DNA from: Neolewinella antarctica
GTDB taxonomy: Bacteria; Bacteroidota; Bacteroidia; Chitinophagales; Saprospiraceae
Assembly (NCBI RefSeq): GCF_011927835.1
Contig: NZ_JAATJH010000001.1
Location: 573,104-637,103, forward strand
DNA: 64,000 bases
Reading direction: 5' to 3'
The translations under genes and the position numbers were made by a program. The notes below the pieces were generated by a model, which did no database searches, was not told the DNA's origin, and was given only the letters and a program-made list of their open reading frames with translations. This document shows, in pieces, positions 16,780 to 25,745 of the stretch (the first letter of the stretch is position 1; every line of letters begins with the position of its first letter).

Positions 16780-18102
16780 TTACAGAATCCACTCAGGAAA
16801 AAACACTACGATGGTCATCAAAATAACTTGAATGATTAAAAAGGGGACGATGCCGCGGTAGAGATGCGCCGTTTTCACCTCCGGCGGCGCGACGCCCTTT
16901 AGGTAGAACAACGCAAAGCCAAAGGGCGGAGACAAAAAGCTGGTCTGCAAATTGATGCCCAACAAAATTCCGAGCCAAATTAAGTCAGTACCGTAGCCCA
17001 CGAACAGCGGCGTCACCACCGGAACGATGATGAACACGATTTCAATGAAGTCAATAAAGAAGCCAGCGACAAACACGACGACCATGACCAGAAAAAGAAA
17101 TTGATACTCCCCCAAATCACTCCGCTCGATGAGCTGGACCAGGAATGAATCCCCGCCCATTTCCCGGAACACGAGTGAAAACGTCGTCGCGCCCAGCAGA
17201 ATCATGAAGACCATCGCCGTCAGGTGCGTCGTCTCCTGGCAGACGAGTTTGGTTGTCGCCCAGTCGAGCTTGCCCTGGCCCAGGGTCAGCACGATGGCCC
17301 CCGCCGCACCGATCGCGGCGGCCTCCGTCGGTGAAGCCCAGCCCGCGAGGATTGACCCAAGCACAGCAATGATGAGCAGCAGCGGAAGAAACAGACTCTT
17401 GATCAACCGCACCAACAGGTTCCGATCCCAAATTATCGCCCCCGCCTCCCCCGGTGGCAGGGCGGAAGGTTTGACGATTCCCAGCAGCAACACGTAGGCG
17501 ACGTAAGCACCCACCAGCATCATACTCGGGACCAACGCCGCAGCAAACAATTTACCGACCGAAACGCCCAGTACGCTACCCAGTAGGACCAGCACCACCG
17601 AAGGTGGAATGATTTGCCCCAGCGTCCCCGAAGCAGCAATCACCCCCGTAGCAATGCCCGGCGCGTACCCTTTCTTCAGCATCGGCGGCAGGCTGATCAG
17701 GCCCATCGTCACGACCGTCGCCCCGACGATGCCGGTGGACGCCGCCAACAGCGCACCCACGATGATGACCGAGACCGCCATCCCACCCCGCACTCGTCCG
17801 AACAGCTCCGACATCGTACGCAGCATCCGCTCCGCCAGCCCAGACTTTTCGAGCATGATGCCCATGAAGATAAAAAGCGGGACGGCCAGCAGTACCGAAT
17901 TTTCCATCACCCCCATCACGCGGTTGGGCAGTAGCGTCAGCACGCTCGCGTCGAGAAAACAAATGGCGTAAACAAGGCTAAGGCCACCCAGCGTGAATGC
18001 GACGGGGTAGCCGTAAAGCACCAGTAAGAAAATACTGATGAACAGTATAATTGCGAGAATTGCCAAGGACGGGAAGTATGAATCGGCCGCTATAATAAGC
18101 AA
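16780..18102 (-). CDS. dctM: TRAP transporter large permease subunit (DctM)
   Basis: A 440-residue inner-membrane protein with about twelve helices, typical of DctM, the ion-driven translocation subunit of tripartite ATP-independent periplasmic transporters. Family marks include GIMLEKSGLAERML, GGMAVSVIIVGALLAASTGIVGA, AASGTLGQIIPPSVVLVLLG and the mirrored second half (LGINLQTSFLSPPFGFALFYLKG). TRAP systems import dicarboxylates, sialic acid, ectoine or other organic acids with sodium. The small subunit gene lies 46 bases upstream. No DctP binding protein is present on either side, so the substrate cannot be inferred. Confidence 0.92.
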   Translation of the reverse strand: MLIIAADSYFPSLAILAIILFISIFLLVLYGYPVAFTLGGLSLVYAICFLDASVLTLLPNRVMGVMENSVLLAVPLFIFMGIMLEKSGLAERMLRTMSELFGRVRGGMAVSVIIVGALLAASTGIVGATVVTMGLISLPPMLKKGYAPGIATGVIAASGTLGQIIPPSVVLVLLGSVLGVSVGKLFAAALVPSMMLVGAYVAYVLLLGIVKPSALPPGEAGAIIWDRNLLVRLIKSLFLPLLLIIAVLGSILAGWASPTEAAAIGAAGAIVLTLGQGKLDWATTKLVCQETTHLTAMVFMILLGATTFSLVFREMGGDSFLVQLIERSDLGEYQFLFLVMVVVFVAGFFIDFIEIVFIIVPVVTPLFVGYGTDLIWLGILLGINLQTSFLSPPFGFALFYLKGVAPPEVKTAHLYRGIVPFLIIQVILMTIVVFFPEWIL

Positions 18103-18148
18103 CTTACGGTTAGTCGCCCTTTAGCTTTACGCTACACGATAAGTGAGC

Positions 18149-18673
18149 TCATTCGTCTTCCGCGACTTCCCACTCCGCGTCTTCAGGTTCGAGGTAGACG
18201 CCGATCCCCGTGGCCATCCCCTGGAGCACGAGTAAACCGGCGGCGAACGGGATCATCGCCTTAACCGGGAAAAAGTAAGGGATGCCGTTCGGGTTCGGGC
18301 TCCCCTCCCCCGTGGCGAACGCTTCGGCGGCGTAGTGCCAGCCGGTAAAAAATAATACTGCGGCCCAGGGCAGCAGAAATACGATCGTACCGAGCAAATT
18401 GACCAGGCGCTTATCCTTGTGCGTAAATCGTTCGTAGAAAAGGTCGACCCGTACGTGGCGGTCCTGCTGCATCGCGTAGGGAATGCCGAGCAGAAAAATG
18501 ACGGCGAACAGGTGCCATTCGAGCTCGATGACCCAGGCGCCAGTTAGGGAAAACAGGGTGCGTAGGGCTACGTCGATAACGATCACGGCAATCAACATCA
18601 GGTTAAAATACCCGGCTGCCTTGCCAATGAATTCGACGAGTGCTTCAATCGTTTTGATGGTTTTCCGCAGCAT
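18149..18673 (-). CDS. dctQ: TRAP transporter small permease subunit (DctQ)
   Basis: A 174-residue inner-membrane protein with four helices and the DctQ pattern: WVIELEWHLFAVIFLLGIPYAMQQDRHVRVD followed in the fourth helix by PFAAGLLVLQG. In TRAP systems it pairs one-to-one with DctM. It leads the dctQ-dctM pair, has a TACTTTTG promoter element about 60 bases upstream and an acidic C-terminal tail. I quote the long motif only by its parts: Trp/Glu-rich helix 2 and the conserved D-R-H-V-R-V-D loop at about residues 75-82. Confidence 0.88.
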   Translation of the reverse strand: MLRKTIKTIEALVEFIGKAAGYFNLMLIAVIVIDVALRTLFSLTGAWVIELEWHLFAVIFLLGIPYAMQQDRHVRVDLFYERFTHKDKRLVNLLGTIVFLLPWAAVLFFTGWHYAAEAFATGEGSPNPNGIPYFFPVKAMIPFAAGLLVLQGMATGIGVYLEPEDAEWEVAEDE

Positions 18674-18733
18674 GGATGATTAGTTGTTAAGGGCGGCTCA
18701 GTAACCGAAGTTCGGGATTTTCCGCCAAACGGC

Positions 18734-18741
18734 CAAAAGTA
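18734..18741 (-). promoter_or_regulatory. -7 promoter element (TACTTTTG) of dctQM
   Basis: A perfect TAnnTTTG match on the minus strand, 60 bases before the dctQ start and directly after the stop of the upstream lipoprotein gene. Confidence 0.5.
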
Positions 18742-18761
18742 CGGGGCGGTTTGAACGGGTA

Positions 18762-19526
18762 TTACCGAATTTCTCGCAGGCGCTGATGGAGGATAAAACC
18801 TTTTTCCGCCTTCTCGTCCCAACTGAGGTCGTTAGCGATCGCAAAGTCGCGGTTACAGCACCGGACGGCCTGGGTGTGGCGGGCGTCCAAAAACCTTTCG
18901 ACGAGGCCGATTCCGGGTGCGTAGCGTTCGTAGGCCTGGCGAAATTCAATGCTGTTGTCTACGTCAGCTTGTTCGACCGTCCAGACGTCCGTGACCGGAA
19001 TCCCGTTATACGTCGTATCGATGGGGCCCGGACCGTAGCGATAATTCCAGAAGTTATAGACGTCGAGAAATTGGCCACCAACCAAAAGCTCTATCGTTTC
19101 GTCGAAGGCTTTGTTACCGTCCCAGTTACGACCGGCACGGATGGGGAATACGAGTTTGGTGAAGGTCAGGTTGTCCTCATTGCGGCGCGCGGCGGTTGCA
19201 CTGCGCGTGACGGTGTAAGTCTGTACGAAGCGCCACGGGCTACTTTCGTCGGCGCGTTGCCAGCGTTCGCCGCGGTATTCCTGCTGGCCGTCGCCGGCGG
19301 TAAATTGCTCCACCAACGTTTCTCGCACCTGCGCCCGCGCCGTATCGTACTGGGTAAAGCGGGTTGTCGAGCGGCGAACGACGATGCTGTCCTGATCGTA
19401 GATCAGTGAACGATTGAGTTCGAGGGGGAAATAATTCTGGTCGGCGGCCAGGTCCACGGGGTCGGCCGTTTCGTCGTCGCAGGCGAAAATAATTAGGGCA
19501 GTCAGGAGCAGGAGAAAAAGGCGCAT
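18762..19526 (-). CDS. Lipoprotein of unknown function
   Basis: A 254-residue lipoprotein: MRLFLLLLTALIIFAC with Cys16, then an acidic DDE typical of surface-exposed Bacteroidota lipoproteins. The mature part has many Arg, Asp and aromatic residues and a possible all-beta fold (QNYFPLELNRSLIYDQDS, then WNYRYGPGPIDTTYNGIPV). No family is recognised. The longer reading frame back to 19853 only extends over the opposite-strand S4 gene, so the ATG at 19526 is used. A TACCTTCG element ends four bases before that ATG, so the message is probably leaderless. Confidence 0.7.
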   Translation of the reverse strand: MRLFLLLLTALIIFACDDETADPVDLAADQNYFPLELNRSLIYDQDSIVVRRSTTRFTQYDTARAQVRETLVEQFTAGDGQQEYRGERWQRADESSPWRFVQTYTVTRSATAARRNEDNLTFTKLVFPIRAGRNWDGNKAFDETIELLVGGQFLDVYNFWNYRYGPGPIDTTYNGIPVTDVWTVEQADVDNSIEFRQAYERYAPGIGLVERFLDARHTQAVRCCNRDFAIANDLSWDEKAEKGFILHQRLREIR

Positions 19527-19530
19527 GGGG

Positions 19531-19538
19531 CGAAGGTA
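19531..19538 (-). promoter_or_regulatory. -7 element (TACCTTCG) four bases from the ATG
   Basis: Minus-strand TACCTTCG, then CCCC, then ATG: the same four-base spacing and the same CCCC as at the helicase gene (4990). Confidence 0.55.
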
Positions 19539-19677
19539 GGGCGTCGTGTGGAACAAGAACGTCTTGCGGCGGGCTATTCTTTTGTGAGCGTGCCGACTAC
19601 GTCGGGACGGGTGCCGGGTAAAATTTGATGGCAGTAAAGGCAACTGGCAAACCCTGAATTTCCGTACCTTGCCGCCC

Positions 19678-20067
19678 ATGGAAAAAGTACGCATCGACAA
19701 GTGGCTCTGGGCCGTGCGCATCTTTAAAAGCCGGACGCTGGCCGGCGACACGGTGCGCGGCAACAAAGTCAGGATCAACGGCACGGTAGTTAAACCGAGC
19801 ACGACCGTCACGGTCGGCGACCGCGTCGCCGTCGTCCGCAACGGCTTCAACATGGACTACGAAGTGCTCAAGATCCTCGAAAAACGCGTCGGTGCGCCGA
19901 TTGCCATCACCGCCTATCAGGATCACACGCCGGAAGAAGAACTGACCAAGTACAAAGACTGGTTCGTTGGCCGCAAGGGCAGTGAATTCCGTGAAAAGGG
20001 CGCCGGACGGCCCACCAAGCGGGAACGTAGAGAAATCGATTCGTTCAAGGAAGAGGACGAAGCTTAG
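19678..20067 (+). CDS. S4-domain RNA-binding protein (Hsp15/HslR-like)
   Basis: A 129-residue basic protein with an N-terminal S4 RNA-binding domain: VRIDKWLWAVRIFKSRTLA, then GNKVRINGTVVKPSTTVTVGD. This matches heat-shock protein Hsp15, which binds stalled 50S subunits carrying peptidyl-tRNA. The C-terminus is charged (RPTKRERREID). The start is the ATG at 19678; TACCTTG lies directly upstream, so the leader is very short. The gpsA gene follows 44 bases later on the same strand. Confidence 0.85.
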   Translation: MEKVRIDKWLWAVRIFKSRTLAGDTVRGNKVRINGTVVKPSTTVTVGDRVAVVRNGFNMDYEVLKILEKRVGAPIAITAYQDHTPEEELTKYKDWFVGRKGSEFREKGAGRPTKRERREIDSFKEEDEA

Positions 20068-20111
20068 CGTAGCCACCACCAACCGATCACCACCCAAACC
20101 CTCCCGCCCAC

Positions 20112-21173
20112 ATTAACATCCAGCCCACCAAACCCACCTCCGCGGAGCCCGTCGGCATCATCGGTGCCGGCTCCTTCGGCACGGCCATGGCTAACCTCAT
20201 CGCGCAGAATACGGACGTGCTCGTGTACAGCCGCAACCCCGCACTAGTCGAGCAGTTGGCGAAAGATCGGTATCGGTTTGGCGTGAAGCTGCACGACCGC
20301 GTCCGGGTAATCAATGATTTGGAGCGGGTAGCCGGTGAGTGCCAACTCATCTTCCCCATCGTGCCGTCGAACAACTTCCGCAGCATGATGCGCTCGGTAA
20401 CGAAATACCTGGAGCCGGCCCACGTACTGATCCACGGCACGAAGGGGCTCGACGTGACGGGTATTCACCTCGACGACATCCCCAAAAAGGGCATCTCCCG
20501 TCGGCAGCTCCACACGATGACCGACGTGATTAAGGAAGAAAGCGTGGTCGTTCGCGTTGGCGCGCTGACCGGCCCTAACCTCGCCCAGGAGCTCCTCGAA
20601 GGTCAGCCCTCGGCCTCCGTGGTTGCCAGTAAGTTCGACGAAGTGATCGCCCGCGCGCAACTCGTCCTGGCTTCCCCCCAACTGCACGTTTTCGAAACCT
20701 ACGACCTGCTCGGGGCGGAGCTGGCCGGCGTCCTCAAGAACGTGATCGCCCTCGGCTCCGGCATTCTCGAAGGCCACGGGCTGGGGAAAAACATCCAGGC
20801 CATGCTCATCACGCGGGGCCTGCACGAGATGGTGTACTTCGGCCGCGCCCTGGGTAGTGAAAACCGGGCTTTTTTCGGTACGGCCGGCATCGGTGACCTG
20901 ATCGCAACGGCCACTTCCCAGAAAAGCCGCAACTACACGTTCGGCCACCGCCTCGGTAAGGGCGAAAAGTTGGCCGAGGTGGCCGCGACGAGCCAGGAAC
21001 TCGCCGAGGGCGTGCGCACCCTCATGATCACCCGCCACCTCGCCCGCAATTTGCGTCTCCGCGTCCCCATCACGGAGATGCTCTACCGCATTGTATTTGA
21101 AGACTTCCCGGTCGACGAAGCCATGAACTACCTAATTACCTACCCTTACGAAGTTGACGTAGACTTTTTATAA
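20112..21173 (+). CDS. gpsA: Glycerol-3-phosphate dehydrogenase, NAD(P)+, with apparent ATT start
   Basis: The enzyme reduces dihydroxyacetone phosphate to sn-glycerol-3-phosphate for phospholipid synthesis. The nucleotide-binding motif GIIGAGSFGTAMAN is encoded at about 20154-20195, before the first ATG (20187). A start at that ATG would cut off the Gly-rich loop and leave a defective enzyme. Upstream in frame the nearest stop is TAG at 20070, and between them there is no ATG, GTG, TTG or CTG. The best start is ATT at 20112, giving 353 residues and an N-terminus of normal length (about 15 residues before the motif); ATC at 20118 is second choice. Other marks include IHGTKGL, GPNLAQE and the catalytic-Lys motif GVLKNVIALGSG. 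An upstream sequencing error cannot be excluded. Confidence 0.85.
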   Translation: MNIQPTKPTSAEPVGIIGAGSFGTAMANLIAQNTDVLVYSRNPALVEQLAKDRYRFGVKLHDRVRVINDLERVAGECQLIFPIVPSNNFRSMMRSVTKYLEPAHVLIHGTKGLDVTGIHLDDIPKKGISRRQLHTMTDVIKEESVVVRVGALTGPNLAQELLEGQPSASVVASKFDEVIARAQLVLASPQLHVFETYDLLGAELAGVLKNVIALGSGILEGHGLGKNIQAMLITRGLHEMVYFGRALGSENRAFFGTAGIGDLIATATSQKSRNYTFGHRLGKGEKLAEVAATSQELAEGVRTLMITRHLARNLRLRVPITEMLYRIVFEDFPVDEAMNYLITYPYEVDVDFL

Positions 21174-21186
21174 GCCGTGATTCGCC

Positions 21187-23703
21187 ATGAAATTTAAGAC
21201 CCTCCTACCCCACCTGGTTGCGCTAGTTATTTTCCTGATCGCTTCGGCCGTGACGTTCTGGCCCCAGTTCCAGGGCAAAGTCCTCCGCCAGGGCGACGTT
21301 GTCGCCTACCGGGGTGCGAGTAAGGAACTCATGGACTATTCACAAGAACTCGGGGAACCAGTGCTCTGGACGGGGACGAGTTTCGGCGGTATGCCCACTT
21401 ATCAGATCAGGACGATCCGGGAGGGCAACCAACTGGGCTTATTCGAACAGCCGCTGGCTAACGTTCTTCCGAGTCAGGCGGGTAACTTTTTTCTCGGCCT
21501 GATCTGTGCTTACCTGTGCCTCATTATCGTCGGGGTGAACCCCTGGCTGAGCATTGCCGGCGCGCTGGGTATTGTGCTGGCGACCAGCAACATCGTACTC
21601 TGGAAGGCTGGCCACACCACGAAGGTGATGACGATCTTCTACCTGCCCCTGATTCTGGCCGGCATCGTAACGGCATTCCGCCGTAAGTACCTACTGGGTG
21701 GCTTGATTTTCGCGCTGGGGATGGGCCTGGCCATTAAGGCGAACCACCCCCAGATGCTTTATTATTTCGGGCTCACCGTACCGTTCTACGGAGTCGCCGA
21801 ACTGATCACGGCCGTCCGTAAAAAACAATTACCCCACTTTTTCAAAGCGGCGGGCGTCCTCGTTTTTGGTCTACTCCTGGCCGTCGGTAGTGGGGCCAGT
21901 AATCTTCTCCCAACACTGGAATACGCGCCCTCGACCATGCGGGGTGGGCAGATTTTAGAGACACCTATTCAGACCGGCAACAGTGGTAGTGCCAGCGACG
22001 CTAAATCAACCGGCCTCGACTGGGAGTACGCCATGCAGTGGAGCAACGGGCTCATCGACGCCGTGGCTACTTACGCCCCCCTTGCCGCCGGTGGGGGTAG
22101 CGGGGAGGAAGTCGCATCGACTACGGCCCTGGGCGAAGCCATGCGCGACGTCGGCTATCCGGCCCGCAAAACTTACCCCGCCCCCCTCTACCACGGCGCC
22201 CTCCCTTTCACCGAAGGGCCTTACTACTTGGGGGCGGTCGTGTGGGCACTCTTTTTGTTCGGGCTATTTACCGCCAGGCGCTCGTTAGCTATTTGGCTGG
22301 GCCTGGGTACGCTGCTGATAATGGTCATGAGTTCCGGAAAGAACGTGGCGAGCTTTAACCGGCTACTTTTTGACAATTTGCCACTACTTAACACGTTTCG
22401 AACACCGAACTCCGCCCTGAGTATTTCTACTTTCATGATGTTGGCGCTCGGCGTGCTGGGCGTGAGTACCTGGCTGACTACCCTGAAGATTGATCCGGAA
22501 AGAGGACGCAAGCAGTTGCTTTACGCAGGCATCACCGCCGCCGTGCTGGGGGCAGTTATTGCGGTGGTACTTCCGGCCACGATTACTTTCGCCCACCCAA
22601 ATGACGTAGCCACGCTGGAAAGGATGACGCAGGGCCAGATCGACGTTACGCCTCTACTGGCTCCGCTCGAGGAAACCCGGGCGGCGGTTTACCGGTCGGA
22701 CGCATGGCGGAGCTTTTTGTACGTAGGCCTCGCTTTCGCCACCTTGCTGCTGCTGTTCCGGCGTTCGGTCAGCCCCCTCGTCGGCGGGTTGATGCTGGCG
22801 GGCTTGCTAATCTTTGATTTTGGCGGCATCAACGGTCGCTACCTGAGTAAAGAAGACTGGACGAAACAACCACGGGTGTCGACGCCCTTTCAAGCGACCG
22901 CCGCTGACCAGCAAATTTTGCGGGACACCGACCCGCACTTCCGCGTGTTTAACCTCACCGTCAATTCGTTTAACGACGCCAGCACGAGTTACCTCCATAA
23001 GAGTGTCGGCGGGTATTCGGCCGTCAAGCTGCGTCGGTACCAGGATTTGATCGACGGCTACCTCGCCGAACGGGATGCGGACGTGCTCAACATGTTGAAC
23101 ACGAAGTACTACATCATCCCCGACGAAAACAGGCAGCCGAGCGCGCGGCAAAATCCGGCAGCTTTCGGGCCGGCGTGGTTGGTAAACAGCGTGCAGATCG
23201 TCAATTCTAACGATGCCGAATTCACCGCGCTCGGTTCCGTGGCTAACCTCCGGGGCACGGCAATCGTGCACGAAGATTTTGCGGACGTTGTCTCCGGGCT
23301 GTCCCCCACCGGGGCCGGTTCGATCGCGCTGACAAAGTACTCACCCGACGAACTTACCTACGCATTCAAGTCATCCAGCGAGCAGCTGGCCGTCTTTTCC
23401 GAGATCTGGTACGGGCCGGATCTAGGTTGGAAGGCGTACGTTGATGGGGTCGAGACAGATTTAATCCGGACGAATTACTTGCTGCGCGGGGTCCGCGTCC
23501 CGGCGGGTGAGCACGAGGTCAAAATGGTGTTCGACCCGAAAACGTACGCCGCCGGGGTGACGATCTCCTGGATCTCGAGCTTACTCATTATCCTGGGTCT
23601 GGCCGGTTACTTGGCTTACCGCTGGTTGAACGGCCGCCGGTTGCGGAACACGGCCGTTCCGGTGGAGGATCTTCCGGCCCGGGGCACAAAAAGTGCATCC
23701 TAA
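21187..23703 (+). CDS. YfhO family membrane protein
   Basis: An 838-residue inner-membrane protein with about twelve or more helices, ending in a periplasmic beta domain and one last helix. The N-terminal FWPQFQGKVLRQGDVVAYRG and the loop with GTSFGGMPTYQI are characteristic of YfhO proteins, which have a GT-C glycosyltransferase-like fold. Gram-positive YfhO is required to glycosylate lipoteichoic acid; in Bacteroidota the role is unknown, presumably transfer of sugar from a lipid carrier to an envelope acceptor. The C-terminal part (SEIWYGPDLGWKAYVDG) is also family-typical. It starts 13 bases after gpsA and is probably co-transcribed. Confidence 0.85.
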   Translation: MKFKTLLPHLVALVIFLIASAVTFWPQFQGKVLRQGDVVAYRGASKELMDYSQELGEPVLWTGTSFGGMPTYQIRTIREGNQLGLFEQPLANVLPSQAGNFFLGLICAYLCLIIVGVNPWLSIAGALGIVLATSNIVLWKAGHTTKVMTIFYLPLILAGIVTAFRRKYLLGGLIFALGMGLAIKANHPQMLYYFGLTVPFYGVAELITAVRKKQLPHFFKAAGVLVFGLLLAVGSGASNLLPTLEYAPSTMRGGQILETPIQTGNSGSASDAKSTGLDWEYAMQWSNGLIDAVATYAPLAAGGGSGEEVASTTALGEAMRDVGYPARKTYPAPLYHGALPFTEGPYYLGAVVWALFLFGLFTARRSLAIWLGLGTLLIMVMSSGKNVASFNRLLFDNLPLLNTFRTPNSALSISTFMMLALGVLGVSTWLTTLKIDPERGRKQLLYAGITAAVLGAVIAVVLPATITFAHPNDVATLERMTQGQIDVTPLLAPLEETRAAVYRSDAWRSFLYVGLAFATLLLLFRRSVSPLVGGLMLAGLLIFDFGGINGRYLSKEDWTKQPRVSTPFQATAADQQILRDTDPHFRVFNLTVNSFNDASTSYLHKSVGGYSAVKLRRYQDLIDGYLAERDADVLNMLNTKYYIIPDENRQPSARQNPAAFGPAWLVNSVQIVNSNDAEFTALGSVANLRGTAIVHEDFADVVSGLSPTGAGSIALTKYSPDELTYAFKSSSEQLAVFSEIWYGPDLGWKAYVDGVETDLIRTNYLLRGVRVPAGEHEVKMVFDPKTYAAGVTISWISSLLIILGLAGYLAYRWLNGRRLRNTAVPVEDLPARGTKSAS

Positions 23704-23741
23704 AGAAAGCCCCTTAGGTTAGTAGTTAGTGCTAAGAATGA

Positions 23742-23801
23742 GGGCGCGGCCGCGGGTGCATTGCTTTTTTCTGGAAAAGCCCGGCACCCGCGGCCGCGCC
23801 C
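23742..23801. terminator. 18-bp-arm hairpin built from two inverted dispersed repeats
   Basis: The arm at 23742-23759 is perfectly complementary to 23784-23801, with a 24-base loop. Each arm is a full copy of the repeat core (GGCGCGGCCGCGGGTGC and its inverse). It sits 38 bases after the yfhO stop and 24 bases before the end of the convergent transglutaminase-like gene. It could act as a bidirectional transcription stop, although no long T-run follows on either side. Confidence 0.7.
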
Positions 23802-23825
23802 CAAGTTTTATTCCTTATGGTGACT

Positions 23826-25745
23826 TTATTTCGTCCTGCGATCCCGCAGCACGACCATCCGGTTCTCCGCTTCGGCAACGTTCACGAAGAACTGGCGGTA
23901 TTCTGGGTAAGCGCTCGCTGGAAGATCGACGGGCAAAATTTTTAACGTGCGAACCCAGGTTAACTGGTTGCCGACGACGCTAACGGTGGCTCGGTACTCG
24001 CCGGCCGCGTGCTCGTAGGACGTCTCGGCCTCCCCCAAACTTTCAATCTCCAGGTCCGCGGGGAAGGTCAGGCTGATCGTGTCGACGAAAAAGCGCGCGT
24101 AGGTGTTGAAGAGCTTCGTGCGTCGGTCGTCGTTTTTCTCTGGGATGTAATCGAAACTACCGTACTTATTGATGGGTACGAAGGTGCGTTTACCCATTTT
24201 TCTGACGTAATTTTTGACTTCAGTGGCGTATTCCAGATTTGCTACCGGTGCGTCGTGCGCGACCGAAAGCGAATATTTTCCGCCCGACACGTCCGGGATG
24301 ATGGTTCTGTCACTCAGATACTTGAGCTGTTTGGAGCGGTCTTTCTCGTGCGAAAGCAAGCTGCGGAAATCCTCGTGAGAAAAGCCGTGGTACCGGCCAC
24401 TGATGACCAGGGCAGCGGTTCCGTCCGCCTGAATGTCCACCGCGAGCGTACGAATGCGGCCGTTATCCGCCGGCGTGACGGCGGGCGTCGCAACGAGTTT
24501 TCCGCCCGTCGGCGTGATCAGGAGTACGTTGCGCGCGTCCTTACCCTCCCCGAGGTAACCCGTGGGGGCGTCGCTGCTGGTGCATTCCAGATACATGTCT
24601 TCACCGGGTACGTAGAGAATCACGTGATTGAAACTGGAGGCGGTGAAGGCGGGCCGGGATGGAAAAAACTCGTCGTCATTCCAGTTGACGAGCACCGGGT
24701 AGGACTCGATGCCGACTTCGTTGAGCATTGCCCCCATGTAATTACTCAGCGCCTTGCAGTCGCCGTATTTGTTCTCTTCCACGTAAGCCACCGGGAAGGG
24801 TTGCCAGCCGCCAATGCCCAGCTGGACGCTGACGTAGCGTGTCCGGTCCTGCATTAACCGGTACAGCGCATCGATCTTTTCCACGTCGGTTGTCAACCCA
24901 ACGGTCTTTTCTTGGACGAGCAGTTTCAGGCCTTCCGGTAGTGCGTCACGCCCCTTCAGTAAAGTGCCGATGAAGGTGCCAAATTCCTCCCAAGTCGCCA
25001 TGCTACCCGCGTAGCCGTCGATGGAGAACCGGTCGAGCGTGATGGCCAGAAACGGCAAGGTTTCCGTCAGGGGCGGGGATTCTGCTTCTTCCTTTTGCGC
25101 CGCAAAGTTTTTCAGCTCCCAGGTGAACTGCTGCTTGCCATCTACGGTCGCTTTATTAGGTTCGGGTAGCTCGGTAGAAAAGTGCCGCAATTCATTATCG
25201 ATGGGAACGAGAGCTACGTAAGTGGCCCGCTCACACGACTGTCGGTACTTGACCGGAATGATTTTCGGAAAGCCCGCGACCATACTAAAATCGCGTGCCT
25301 TTGTTTCGTATTCGAACTCCACCGTATACGGGTAGCTGACGACATCGAATTTGGTCACCAGCACCCGGCTGTCGTCGTGAAAAGATGCACCACTGGCGCG
25401 GACGTCGGAAATTTCGGACTTTCTGGCTTCGCGTATCTTCTCACCCAGGCGGTCGTACAGCGTCGCTTTGAACCGCGTCACTTTGGAATCATCCGCATAG
25501 TGGATGAACAGTTGACTTTCCCGGTCGTGCAGGCCGTCGAGCACGGTGACTACTCTGCGGACCGTAAGTTTAGCCTGGTGGTCAGACGTAACTTCCCAGT
25601 GATAGTCGACGCTGCGTACGACCGAGTGCGCGTTTTCCTTCAGCGCGGCGGGAATGGTCAGGGCAGAAAATTCACCGAGTTGCGCGGCCGCGGGTGCCGG
25701 GAGTAGCAACAGAGAGAGCAGGGTTGCTTGGAGCAGATACCTCAT
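23826..25745 (-). CDS. Secreted DUF3857/transglutaminase-like protein
   Basis: A 639-residue exported protein: signal peptide with cleavage near PAPAAAQ (residue 21), a DUF3857 beta domain over about 35-250, and a transglutaminase-like cysteine-protease fold over about 280-400, then a beta-rich C-terminal domain. The transglutaminase core keeps Cys330 (KYGDCKALS) and His374 (FNHVILYV). The usual Asp of the LDPT motif reads LECTSSD, so its third residue is uncertain. The dispersed repeat at 25682-25697 encodes the end of the signal peptide. The ATG overlaps the stop of the upstream paralogue by one base (TAATG). Function in the family is unknown; peptide or protein processing in the periplasm is usually assumed. 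Confidence 0.85.
   Translation of the reverse strand: MRYLLQATLLSLLLLPAPAAAQLGEFSALTIPAALKENAHSVVRSVDYHWEVTSDHQAKLTVRRVVTVLDGLHDRESQLFIHYADDSKVTRFKATLYDRLGEKIREARKSEISDVRASGASFHDDSRVLVTKFDVVSYPYTVEFEYETKARDFSMVAGFPKIIPVKYRQSCERATYVALVPIDNELRHFSTELPEPNKATVDGKQQFTWELKNFAAQKEEAESPPLTETLPFLAITLDRFSIDGYAGSMATWEEFGTFIGTLLKGRDALPEGLKLLVQEKTVGLTTDVEKIDALYRLMQDRTRYVSVQLGIGGWQPFPVAYVEENKYGDCKALSNYMGAMLNEVGIESYPVLVNWNDDEFFPSRPAFTASSFNHVILYVPGEDMYLECTSSDAPTGYLGEGKDARNVLLITPTGGKLVATPAVTPADNGRIRTLAVDIQADGTAALVISGRYHGFSHEDFRSLLSHEKDRSKQLKYLSDRTIIPDVSGGKYSLSVAHDAPVANLEYATEVKNYVRKMGKRTFVPINKYGSFDYIPEKNDDRRTKLFNTYARFFVDTISLTFPADLEIESLGEAETSYEHAAGEYRATVSVVGNQLTWVRTLKILPVDLPASAYPEYRQFFVNVAEAENRMVVLRDRRTK
25682..25697 (-). 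repeat. Dispersed GC-rich repeat copy in a signal-peptide coding region
   Basis: GCGCGGCCGCGGGTGC on the plus strand; on the coding strand it reads as APAAAQ at the signal-peptide cleavage region. Confidence 0.6.

Noticed and set aside
20244-21038. 264-residue open frame antisense to gpsA
   Set aside because: Shadow of gpsA, with no family motif.
24009-24857. 282-residue plus-strand open frame opposite the transglutaminase-like gene
   Set aside because: Arg/Val-rich shadow frame; the minus-strand protein has a signal peptide and conserved Cys/His.
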